A DNA stretch of 64,000 nucleotides, taken from Siphonodentalium dalli. Its lineage: Eukaryota > Mollusca > Scaphopoda > Gadilida > Siphonodentaliidae. This document shows, in pieces, positions 1 to 9,874 of this stretch. The stretch's first letter is position 1, and every line of letters starts with the position of its first letter. The position numbers were made by a program, and so were the translations under genes. The stretch spans positions 99,209,343 to 99,273,342 of the forward strand of contig CP136065.1 of assembly GCA_032622095.1 (NCBI GenBank), given 5' to 3'. The notes beneath the pieces were generated by a model, which saw only the letters and a program-made list of their open reading frames with translations, searched no databases and was not told the DNA's origin.

Positions 1-1298
1 GAGAAAATAGCGTGCAAACGACTATTGAGCTTTGTGGAAACTAAAGATATATTATATGCACATCAGTATGGTTTTCGAAAAAATAGATCTACATCTCAAC
101 CAATAATGAGACTAATGAACGCGATTGGCAATAGTAATGACAAAAAGACTAAAGATAGTACACTAGCCATGTTTTTAGATTTTTCCAATGCATTTGATAC
201 AATAGACCACGACACGCTCTTTATAAAATTAGAACATTATGGAATTCGAGGAGTCACCAACAGATTCTTTAAAAGTTACCTTGAGAATAGGAAACAATAT
301 GTACATTATTGTGGAAAAAATTCAACGCCATCGAGTATTAAAACAGGAGTGCCTCAGGGATCCATACTTGGACCTATTTTATTTTTACTCTACGTGAACG
401 ATATGCCAAATTCTACACATGAGAACATGTTAGCATTTGCTGACGATACTACTGTTTATATATCAGACAAAAATATAACTCAACTCTATAACAAACCAAA
501 CAAAGCTTTACAGTCTATTCAAGAATGGTGTAGAGCCAATAAATTAATACTGAATACTTCTAAAACCAAATACATGATTTTTAACGCAGCGAAGAAATCC
601 CATAACGCTGATGATAGAAGCATTATTCTTAATGGAAACAAAATCGAACATGTAACTAACACATCTGAAAGTCCCACCTTTAAATTTTTAGGGATAGTAC
701 TGGACGAAATGTTGACCTTTAAAGATCACATAAACTACGTTAGTTCAAAACTACGGAAAACGTTATACACAATAAATAAAGTCAAACATTTTCTGCCACG
801 ATCTGCACTAAAAAAAATATATCTTGCACTGATAGAAAGTCACTTAATGTATGGTATAGAAGTATGGGGGAATTCAGCATACGCAAGTAAACTCTTTAAA
901 GTACAAAAGAGAGCGATTAGAATTATCGAAGGGGCAAATATAATTCTCATACTGATCCACTGTTTAGTGCAACAAGAACGCTCAAACTATACGACATACA
1001 CGTGCTTCGAACAGCCCTCTTAATTTATGACTGGAAACACGAGCTCATACCAACTTCCATGTCTGCTAGGAGGGCTTATGATATAGGTCACAAGAAACCG
1101 CGAGTAGATTTTACTGCAAAACTCCCACTGCATCACTACCCCAGCCTATGGAACATACTCCCTAAAGAGATACGCGGAGCATTTCCTCGAAATGCATTTA
1201 AACGTAGACTAATAAACCATTTCCAAACCATGTATTGTCTGAACCCTAAATGTGATAACTCTTTTTGCTCCGATTGCAAAATTAAACTAGAGGTGTGA
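1..1298 (+). pseudogene. Non-LTR retrotransposon (LINE) reverse transcriptase, 5'-truncated by the window edge, frameshifted
   Basis: The reading frame is open from base 1 to a stop at 1021-1023 and encodes the 3' half of a LINE ORF2, which reverse-transcribes the element RNA at the insertion site. Counting residues from codon 25-27, motif A is LDFSNAFD (about 51-58), the GVPQGSILGP block is at 108-117 and the catalytic motif C, AFADDT, is at 137-142. The thumb-like region with YGIEVWG follows. Near 935 the homologous frame jumps: a one-base loss after the GGGGC run moves the continuation into the frame that holds 1002-1298. That frame ends in a cysteine-rich tail (CDNSFCSDCK) typical of LINE C-termini. 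The stop at 1296-1298 lies inside the adjoining pearl-like element, so the native C-terminus is lost. The motifs fit the Jockey/CR1 group; the exact clade is not resolved. The copy is dead unless the shift is a sequencing error. Confidence 0.9.
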
Positions 1299-2074
1299 CT
1301 GTCACAATGGGACTACGGATACCCCCCTGTTTTTAAAATACTAAGATGTTTCACATGTCAGTAAACATTTAGTTAAAATAATAAAATAACAGTTCCCATT
1401 GCAGGTGTACAACCATAACCCTAATCTTAAACCTATTGACCGAAAAATGTAGGAATAAAAGCTTGGACAAAATTATGTATGTTGCGAAAAAAATTGTAAA
1501 AGGGGAATAACTCCACCAAAAAATGTCGGACAGATGTCATAATCGCAGGTGCATAGGTTCCCATGGTACTAAATATCAGTGCCAAGATTAAAAAACATTG
1601 ACCGAAAAATGTAGGAATAAAAGCTCGGACAAAATTATGAATGTTGCAAAAAAAGTTTCTAAATAAAAAAAGGGGGATAACTCCACCAAAAAATGTCGGA
1701 CAGACGTCATAATCGCAAGTGCACAAGTTCCCATGGTACTAAATATCTGTGCCACGTTTAAAAAAAATTGACTGAAAAGTGTAGGAATAAAAGCTCGGAC
1801 AAAAGTATACATGTTGTGAAAATTTTCTAAGTCGAAAAAGGGGGGATAACTCCACTAAAAAAAGTCCAACAGACGTCATAATCGCAGGTGCACAGGTTCC
1901 CATGGTGATTGATGTCTGTGCCAAGTTTCACGGAAATTGATAAAAAAAATGACTGAGAAAAACTCCGGACAAATTTGTGTCCACGGACGGACGACGCCGA
2001 CGGACGGACGGACAAGCTGACTCCAGTATACCCCCCCCCCTAACTTCGTTGCGGGGGGGGGGGGTATAATAATA
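1285..2074 (+). mobile_element. Pearl/HINE-like non-autonomous element, copy 1
   Basis: This ~790-bp element matches 24982-25679 from AACTAGAGGTGTGAC through TATAATAATA. It has a unique 5' part (1285-1437), then tandem units of about 165 bp beginning near 1438, 1600, 1770 and 1938, each with a core reading GGGGATAACTCCACCAAAAA. A (CGGA)n tract follows at about 1981-2012, then a C-run/G-run hairpin at 2026-2066. This order (5' part, tandem core, ACGG microsatellite, palindrome) is the known pearl/HINE layout of bivalve Helentron derivatives. Short reading frames within it repeat with the units and are not genes. It is inserted in the tail of the LINE at 1-1298. Confidence 0.75.
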
Positions 2075-2457
2075 GATACCTAACTACTCCAATAATTACA
2101 AAACCCCGACATAAATTATATATCCCTTATAGAAACCATGGCACCATTCAAAATCATTTGATCACTAAAATCCCTTATTCTCTATATATTCTCCATCCAT
2201 CCATCTACACATCTATTCACCAACACAAAATCCTACTTAATATTAACATAGTAAACAAAGAGGACTATATGAAAATGTGCAGGGACTCGGGCTGGGTTTG
2301 ACAATTCGGTAGTTATTGGCCTGGGCGATGCCAGGAAGACGACCCGGGAGGCCATGGCATCTCCCGGATAACACGTATCTATAACATGTATTCATTTATA
2401 TTACACATGTGTATGTTTTATTTGTTATCCAATAAACAATTAGTTAGTTAGTTAGTT
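2075..2457 (+). mobile_element. Probable 3' UTR and tail of the interrupted LINE
   Basis: The stretch follows the pearl-like insertion, has no reading frame, carries an AATAAA-type signal at about 2431 and ends in a short (TTAG)n tract at 2440-2457. Such simple-repeat tails are usual for non-LTR elements. That it is the displaced end of the LINE at 1-1298 is inference from position; an uninterrupted copy would settle it. Confidence 0.45.
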
Positions 2458-3234
2458 ACTGTTCCATTATGTACCCTGAATACGCGCAATAATTCCCCGG
2501 CTTACCAAGTCGGACTAGGGTAAACCGTCTGGAGAACAAACACTTGGTTGCGTTAAATGGGGGTGCTGTTTTATTTGCAAATCCGACCATGTATTAGTTG
2601 CCTTCCACTTCATTCAACGGACACTATGCTACAAATGAATTAATTTGAGTCCAGAATGCATGTTGAATACACACGCATACTAAAAAAAACCAGCATGTAT
2701 CAACATGAATTTTTTTTGTCTCGAGCCGTAAACTCGATTATGATATATTAGAAGTTTTATGTTTTGATACATATAGCCACTATTATTATATAACGGGCGG
2801 TGGATTGGGACAGTTATAAATTATCACACGTCATGAAGAAAAAGCAATCACGAAATATATAACATCAAATTCAAGACATCCGCTGATGATTTATCAAAAT
2901 TGTATAAATACTTGGATGTGGTGGCATAAATCTTGCATTTTATTTGACACATTCGTCTGGAAATGGTAATAAGAATCAGAAGATCTGTTTGGCAATCGTA
3001 TTTCGTTTTCTATTTTTCATCTGTAAAATTGGTATCATTGAGTTATTAGAATATCGTACTCAAATCAAAGTGAACGTTGATATATTTTTATCTACAAACA
3101 CATTTTCTTGCAAAGCGATGACCGTTTCATCGACACACACGACGTATTCTTGCTGTTACTTCAGATTAAACAAATAGCTCAAATACTGGAAATTTAGACA
3201 CAGTCTTCCTTTAAAGATAGATGGTGAATATCGG
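2458..3234. other. No recognised feature
   Basis: AT-rich sequence without a convincing exon. The 77-codon frame at 2944-3177 has no recognisable domain and no coding-like composition. Confidence 0.6.
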
Positions 3235-3736
3235 TTAAAGGTACGGTTGGCCTTGGCGGTGGGTATCCTGTGAAAATATTTCCAACCGTCAAAAACCGCC
3301 ACAAACAGAAAGAACATCAAAATGTAGACAGTCTTTGTCCGTATACAAATAAGAAATATCGCATAAACAGTATGTTATTGTCATATGGTTGACAATGTTA
3401 TGTAAACAAAAGCATAAAAAGTAACTTTTCTGGTGTTTGTTTATATTATGATGGTAAACATAAAGAGCGTTCTTTGTGGGTGAATTCCTGATATGGAACT
3501 AATAAAGAGCGTTTATGCCATTTGTGTGAGATTAGCCAGTAGCATTGTGCTGTCTTCTGTAACACAATCAGGCTCTTGCTTAGGTACAATATAGTAGGTC
3601 TTTATGATAACATGCTGTTTACGCGATGGTCATGGTATATATGAACGAAACTGTATGCGTTTTACTGTTTTTTCTGTTTACGGTGATTGGAACAAATATG
3701 AATATTTTCGACAACCAAGGCCTCGCGTGCCTTTAA
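3235..3736 (+). mobile_element. MITE family A, copy 1
   Basis: A non-autonomous element of about 500 bp, bounded by TTAA on both sides. The ends are imperfect inverted repeats: AGGTACGGTTGGCCTTGG on the left against AGGCACGCGAGGCCTTGG read from the right. Just inside the left end GGCGGT and ACCGCC can form a stem. The centre holds two direct copies of ATAAAGAGCGTT about 45 bp apart (near 3459 and 3504). Other copies are at 18995-19496 (reversed), 24065-24551 and 30205-30706. No coding capacity. Its right TTAA is also the left TTAA of the next MITE. Confidence 0.8.
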
Positions 3737-3964
3737 CCCTGTCTATACTAAAGCATCACTGATGAGTAGTCATTCCATTGGAAATCTTCAGATAATATGG
3801 TCGTTTGTTTCCCACCAAATAATATTAATCCTAATGCACTTGTAATATATTTTCGTCATACTGTCGTCTGCCAATTGATTCTAAACACCCATATAACTGA
3901 TTAGCAGACCATTCCTATGTATAATTATACAACTGAGTGGGAAATTCCATTCAGTATAGAAATA
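3737..3964 (+). mobile_element. MITE family M1 (piggyBac-like), copy 1
   Basis: Begins CCCTGTCTATACTAAA directly after TTAA and ends with a degenerate CAGTATAGAAA before TTAT. Better copies at 11938, 31258 and 43044 show CCC ends next to TTAA, the signature of piggyBac-type insertion. Internal landmarks are GATGAGTAG and CTTCAGATAAT. It sits between family A copy 1 and family B copy 1, sharing its target tetranucleotides with both. Confidence 0.7.
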
Positions 3965-4269
3965 TTATAGATAAGGGCGGCGTTGGCGGTGGGTATGCTG
4001 TTAAAATTTTCAACTCCGTCAAAAACCGCCATAACAGAAGGAATAGTAAGATATAGACAGACTTTGCCAATCAGAAATATGGCATAAACAGTATGTTATT
4101 GTCAACTTGCCCCCCCCCCCTTTGTTATGTAAACAAATAGTCCAGGAGATATTGGTCGACCTCTGCACCCCCCCCCCCCCAGGACTTAACTTCACCCCAC
4201 TAATTTTCTTCCTTAAGGTCTCCTCTAATTTTTTTCACTTGTTAACAAGAAAAAAAAGTGGCCGCAGAG

Positions 4270-5345
4270 ACTCCAGACAAGATGGCGTCCATCATGGCGG
4301 CCATTTTTTTTAAATGCACCCGGTCTCTTTGATCGCCATTATAGTAAAGATGATAGCAAATGCGGTCTGGTTTTTCGCTCGATTCGTTATGCTAATATAC
4401 AACCCTTACAAATTAGCCAAAAATCCGACACCAGAATCCAATATGGCGGCCAAGATGGCCGCCGAAATGTGAAAATATGCTATTTTTCTGACATGTTACC
4501 ACGTTTCGTTTGTCTCTGTGGGAAAATGTTAGAAGTTTTGCATCATGTTATACATTTAGCATATAGAGGAGTCATTGGCGAACACATGGGGACCATAATA
4601 TGCATTCATTGTGGGATATTTTTGTCCGATATCACGTTTTCCCAAATGCCGGTATCATAGGTCAAGCCTAATCTCCGTTAATAACGCGATGTTATGTTTC
4701 GAATCAATGAATGTTGTTGCTATTATAACAACACCCATGCATATATATTTGCAGGAGATACTCGAGCTAGGATTCCTCTTATACCTGAGTTGAGGAATAT
4801 TTATCCAAATCCAAGATGGCGGCCAAAATGGCCACCAGAAATAAAAAATCGCCGAAAATCGCTGATTTTAACATCAGTGAGCATTATTGTCATGACAACT
4901 CCACACCTGCTTGCTATTGTAAGTTGGGAACACTTAGGCGAAGAACTTTCCTTGTACCACATCCAAATAAAAGTCCCCCAAATCCAAAATGGCGCCCACA
5001 ATGGCGGACAGATTTTGAAAAATCACCGAAATTCCCTCATATTCACATCATTGGGCATTATTGTCGAGACAACTCCACCCATGCTTACAATTGAGTTGGA
5101 AATACTGAGGTGAAGTAATTACCTTACATCTCATGCAAGAACTTGTTTTCCAAATCGAAGATGGCGGCCAAAATGGCGACCGAAAGTTGAAAACAAGTCT
5201 ACATTACTTTACTTTCTTACGATGGGCGTTATTGTTTCGCGATTTCTATCCACCATTACATGTTGATATGGAATTATGACATGAAGTATTCATTAGGGTT
5301 TGGCAATTGATACTCACAGCCAAGATCGCTGCTAAATTGGCGGCT
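4270..5345 (+). repeat. Left-arm tandem repeats, ~173-bp unit with YY1-like motif
   Basis: Diverged units recur with landmarks near 4281, 4454, 4815, 4988, 5160 and 5337, a spacing of 172-181 bp once the decayed unit near 4634 is counted. Most units contain a form of CCAAGATGGCGGCCAAAATG followed by GAAAATC-like text and GGGCATTATTGTC. CAAGATGGCGGC is the known consensus of the zinc-finger factor YY1; binding here is not shown. Confidence 0.7.
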
Positions 5346-5548
5346 AGAAATTGAAAAGAAATCGATATTTTCACATATTAATTTCAACTTTTTGTCATAA
5401 TATCGGTATGTATGGACGAAACTGTACATAAACCATCTACTAGTTCAACTTAAAGGTATCAAAACGCATAACATAGCTCCTATCCTTCTGGAAAGATGAA
5501 ACACCACAATTAATATCGCGATGTGGCATTTCGAAATCCAGTCTCCAC

Positions 5549-6250
5549 TTAGCGCCGATAATGGCCGTAAGCGTAGGTACGCCGAATAGTTATATCAGAA
5601 CAATTACCTGATAACAGATTCTGATATGCCACGTCACGTCCATAATTATCTAGACCAGCTTCCATTTCTTTGTCTGATAGATCTAGGTCGCTCACACCGA
5701 CAAAGTATTCACCACTTCCTGGGAGTAGGGTCCCTCTAATCATAACGTTTCAAACAATTCATTTTCCGGTGTCTGGCTTACAGAAGGTCATCTCTATGTA
5801 TGTGTCTCATACCCCATGGGATAACGACATGTACACCTGGCGAACCAGTTAGCTAGTCGCTTCTCAATAGATGGTTCGTCAACTCACAATATCAGCGAAC
5901 GCATTGGCATATGTGGACAACTTCGACAGTGTTTCGAATGTTGCTAGCTGTCTCATCCCTTGGACAGATGTCTGTCTGCTAAGGAGAAGACCCTAGTGTA
6001 CAGACCACCCACACTTCTTGACCATTATCCGAAGCAAACTGTGTGACGCTCCGCAGTTGTCTCATCGAATATCTCCCAGCAGAGAAGAACAATGCTCGCG
6101 GTGCTAGTTTGTGGACATGCGCCATGTCATGTGTGTCGGTTTTATTTGGTGTGGTAAGATTGTATTTCCACATCCGTTTCGAAGCCTTTCTGATTCAACT
6201 ACGTACACTTTTGTCTGGATAATAATATGCTAGCCTCCCTCAAAACAGTC
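5549..6250 (-). pseudogene. Decayed coding remnant, left arm of the fold-back element
   Basis: On the minus strand two open stretches, 6173-5979 and 5743-5549, are joined by stop-containing sequence. Reading outward, they include HKLAPRALFFSAGRYSMRQL and later GVSDLDLSDKEMEAGLDN. The right arm carries matching plus-strand text, so both descend from one outward-facing coding region. The family is not recognised. Stops and indels make it non-functional. It may be the remnant of the protein that once mobilised this element, but that is inference only. Confidence 0.5.
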
Positions 6251-6502
6251 GGATGGACTAAAGGATAATGTCTTTATAGCATGAATGTATGCGTGTTTTG
6301 TTATCCTCACTCGGGGTTAGTGTCAGTATGTGGGCGGTATTATTCAAGAAAATATCAGGAACTGTGGTGCATTTATTTCACTATGTATTTAAAGTACAAT
6401 TTACAGTCTCGATGGCAATGGCTGTGGCCGTTGGGGAACGCGACCTTTATGATCATATAGCTTTATATATATATAACTTTAGAATATAGTAGTTAATGTC
6501 TC

Positions 6503-7640
6503 ATGCAGGAAAATGGTCGCATTGGTGATGTTACCAAGAAATCACTTGGTGTACCAACGTTTGTTGAACTGAATGCAAGAGCTCATCAACGTAACATTCC
6601 TCTGGATGTTCTTCGCGTTGAACATTTCACCCTTTTGTTGATGGCATTTGTACTTTCTTGAACCATACCACCCAGCGTGAGTATGACATATCAACCAACT
6701 ATCAAAGGTATCGCCTTTAAGACTACACCACAGTCTTGGTGGAGCTTATACAGCAGTAGCCAATGGCATACTCCTGGTCCAGTTGTTTAAGAACGGCTTC
6801 CAAACGGATGGGAACATACAATCTTAGCATACAAGGAAAGCAAAGCCACACATGAGATCCTGTCTGAATCCTGTCCAATTTCATTTCCACTATCATGACA
6901 AATACCCACAAACTAGCACCGTGTGTATTGTTATCATCTGCTTGAATATGTTCGGTGAGACGATTGCTGGACGCCAACAAGATTGTTCTTATGATCATGT
7001 TCAAGGAGTTTGGGTATATTATGCATTATGGTCTTCTACGCCTTAGCAGAAATGCATCCGTCAGATGTCGGGCTTTCAACATTCGAAGCCATATACAGAA
7101 GTTGTCCGGGTACGTCAGTGCATTAGATGAGTATGTGAATTGATGAACCATATATTGAGAAGTGGCTCTTTGGGGAGATCACCAGGTGTACACGTTGTTA
7201 TCCCCATTAGGTCACCAAAGCTGACAATACGCAGATAGATAGGTCCTTCTGAAAGCTAGTATACGCATCGACCGAATACCTTTATAGTGTATCGCAAAAG
7301 ATGACGCATATACCCCATATGTAGCATCTGAATTATACCATAAGATATACCACGAATGAAGCTCGCTAAGAATTCCAAGCTTTCGAAACCAACACGTGAG
7401 CTGGACACCGGCATATGTATTGTTTGAAACATTCCGATTAGTGGCACACTCCTACAAAGAAGAGTAGTGAACTGTTGTTGTGAGTGAGACAGATTAATCT
7501 GACGAAGAGACGGAAACGAGTCTAGATAATGCTGAATGTGGCAATTCAGAATAAGCTCAGGTACTGTTGTTTTGATTCTTGGAAGTCATAATATGACTAT
7601 TCGGCGCACCTATATACGGTTACGGCCAGTATGAGCCCTT
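6503..7640 (+). pseudogene. Decayed coding remnant, right arm of the fold-back element
   Basis: A 52-codon frame from ATG 6503 to TGA 6659-6661 (containing VPTFVELNARAHQRN) is followed by broken frames. Near 6790 RLPNGWEHTILAY-type text, near 6898 THKLAPCVLLSSA and near 7480 VSETD-stop-SDEETETSLDN align with the left-arm remnant. Several stops interrupt it. The first part (6503-6780) has no partner in the left arm, so this copy keeps more of the ancestral gene. Product unknown. Confidence 0.5.
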
Positions 7641-7809
7641 AGTGGAGAATGGATTTTGAAATGCCACATTGCGATTGTGAGTTTTCATCCTTCCAAAAGG
7701 CTACGACTTACATTGGAACTAATATATGGCTTATATTATGTACCGTTTCGTTTATACAAATCAATATTATGACAAAAAGTTGAAATTAGTATGTGATAAT
7801 ATCGGCTAC

Positions 7810-8885
7810 TTTTCAATTTCTGCCCGCCAGTTGGCCACCATATTGACTGTGAGTATCACTTGCCAAACCCTAATGAATATTTCATACATATCAACATGTA
7901 ATGGTGGGTAGAAATCGCGAAACAATAACACCCATCCTAAGAAAGTAAAGGAATGTAGGCGTGTTTTCAAATTTCGGTCGCCATTTAGGCCGCCATCTTC
8001 GATTTGGAAAACCATTTCTTGCATGAGATGTAAGGTAATTACTTCACCTCAGTATGTCCAACTCAACTGTACGCATGGATGGAGTTGTCTCGACAATAAT
8101 GCCCAATGATGTGAATATGAGGGAATTTCGGTGATTTTTCAAAATCTGTCAGCCATTGTGGGCGCCATTTTGGATTTGGGGGACTTTTATTTGGATATGG
8201 TACAAGGAAAGTTCTTCGCCTAAGTGTTCCCAACTTACAATAGTAAGCAGGTGTGGAGTTGTCATGACAATAATGCTCACTGATGTTAAGATCAGCGATT
8301 TTCGGCGATTTTTTATTGCTGGTGGCCATTTTGGCCGCCATCTTGGATTTGGGTAAATATTCCTCAACTCAGGTATAAGAGAAATCCTAGCTCGAGTATC
8401 TCCTGCAAATATGTATGCATGGGTGTTGTTATAATAGCAATAACATTCATTGATTCGAAACATAACATCGCGTTATTAACGGAGATTAGGCTTTGACCTA
8501 TGATACCGGCATTTGGGAAAACGTGATATCGGACAAAAATATCCCGCAGTGAATGCATATTATGGTCCCCATGTGTTCGCAAATGACTCCTCTATATGAT
8601 AAATGTATAACATGATGCAAAATTTCTAACATTTTCCCACAGAGACAAACGAAAGGTGGTAACTTGTCAGAAAAATAGCATATTTTCACATTTCGGCGGC
8701 CATCTTGGCCGCCATATTGGATACTGATGTCGGAGTTTTGGCTAATTTGTAAGGGTTGTATATTAGCATAACGAATCGAGCGGAAAACAAGACCGCATGT
8801 GCTATCATCTTTACTATAATGGCGATCAAAGAGACCTGGTGCATTAAACAAAAATGGCCGCCATGATGGACGCCATCTTGTCTGG
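7810..8885 (-). repeat. Right-arm tandem repeats (mirror of 4270-5345)
   Basis: Reverse-complement counterpart of the left-arm array, with GCCGCCATCTTGG-type motifs near 7990, 8165, 8335, 8700 and 8870. Identity with the left arm is high outside (about 97% by eye near 8700-9015) and lower toward the centre (about 88% near 7820-8000). Confidence 0.7.
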
Positions 8886-9543
8886 AGTCTCTGCGGCCAC
8901 TTTTTTTTCTTGTTAACAAGTGAAAAAAATTAGAGGAGACCTTAAGGAAGAAAATTAGTGGGGTGAAGTTAAGTCCTGGGGGGGGTGCAGAGGTCGACCA
9001 ATATCTCCTGGACTAAAAAGCAAAAAATGTTACGTTACCTGGTTTTTGTTTAGATCCGGATATGGCAAACATAAAGAGCGTCATTTGTTACTGTTTTCCT
9101 GATATGGAAATAATAAAGAGCGTTTATATAAAACAAAAATTTGTGATTAACCAATATAATTGCGATGTGTTATGTAAACAGAAGCACAACTTCTGTAACA
9201 CGAACAGGCTCTTATTTACGTACACCATCGTATATACGTCTTGACAACAATATACTGTTTACGCGTTGATTATGTTTGGCATATGAGCGGAACTGCACAT
9301 ATTTTGGTGTTCCTTCTGTTGATGGCGATTTGAACAACTATAAATATTTCTGCAACGAACACCGCCAGTGCATTTAAGTGGTCCTGCTAATGATGTTGGT
9401 GCCCCTGATGGATTACTATGATGCTGGTGAGACAAAATTATGCTGATAAGAAAAAATGTTCCGTTGTTTTTCTCAAATTTTCACTTTGGTGGACTTTAGC
9501 TAGTGGCTGCTGACACAGTACCACAGTAGCGATGACACAGTAG

Positions 9544-9661
9544 GTGTGACAATTGATTATGGTAGAGTTCGGTGACAATTGATCGTCATAATTTTGTGCC
9601 ATAGTTATCACTTTGGCGACAATTGATCGTCATAATTCTGTGCCATAGTTGTCACTTTGTC
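9544..9661 (+). repeat. Two-unit tandem repeat of about 44 bp
   Basis: GACAATTGATCGTCATAATT followed by TGTGCCATAGTT recurs at 9572 and 9616, with a partial copy at 9544. The stretch between family B and this repeat (9377-9543) holds nothing recognisable. Confidence 0.65.
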
Positions 9662-9739
9662 GGACTTTAGACAATCTGAACGAATAGAAGATATACGTAT
9701 AAAACATTCAAAAACATATATATCATAAACTATTATTAT

Positions 9740-9874
9740 CATTTAATATATAATAGTTGCTCAATATCAAAGCTTTCGCTTCCTACAATGTAGCCGAAAG
9801 TGTATTTTTGGATCATCACTCAGGAAGGCCTGTGGCCGAAAGCTTCGATATTTAGCAACTATTATATATTAAAT
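9740..9874. mobile_element. Small palindromic (MITE-like) element
   Basis: The left arm ATTTAATATATAATAGTTGC pairs with its inverted copy ending at 9874. The arms continue through CTTTCG, giving about 40 bp of near-complementarity around a short centre. Confidence 0.6.

Larger units (their letters stand above)
4138..9015. mobile_element. Large fold-back (long inverted repeat) element inserted into family B
   Basis: The left arm (4138 to about 6250) is the inverted counterpart of the right arm (about 6780 to 9015). The ends read TAGTCCAGGAGATATTGG on both sides; the outer ~170 bp are identical apart from the length of one C run. Flanks AAA at 4135-4137 and 9016-9018 look like a 3-bp target duplication. 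The outer arms carry ~173-bp tandem units rich in ATGGCGGC, and the inner arms carry degenerate coding-like sequence facing outward. About 500 bp of spacer lies between. No intact transposase is visible and the superfamily is not recognised. Its boundaries are secure because uninterrupted family B copies show the empty site. Confidence 0.85.
3965..9376 (+). mobile_element. MITE family B, copy 1, split by the fold-back element
   Basis: The left part (3965-4137) and right part (9016-9376) together match the intact family B copies at 26450-26979 and 39669-40196. Ends resemble family A: GATACGGGCGGCGTTGGCGG on the left in the intact copies, and reading inward from the right GGCACGGGCGGCGTT, flanked by TTAA. 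The right part carries both ATAAAGAGCGT motifs (about 9074 and 9112). The 4878-bp insertion lies between AAACAAA and AAAAGC; removing it with one AAA copy restores the sequence seen in the intact copies. Confidence 0.8.

Noticed and set aside
1433-2015. Overlapping minus-strand frames of 61-97 codons with similar peptides
   Set aside because: The similarity comes from the ~165-bp tandem DNA units of the pearl-like element, not from a protein family.
4694-5113. 139-codon plus frame, with a matching frame at 8149-8463
   Set aside because: Both lie in the mirrored tandem arms of the fold-back element; three frames and both strands are open over the same units.
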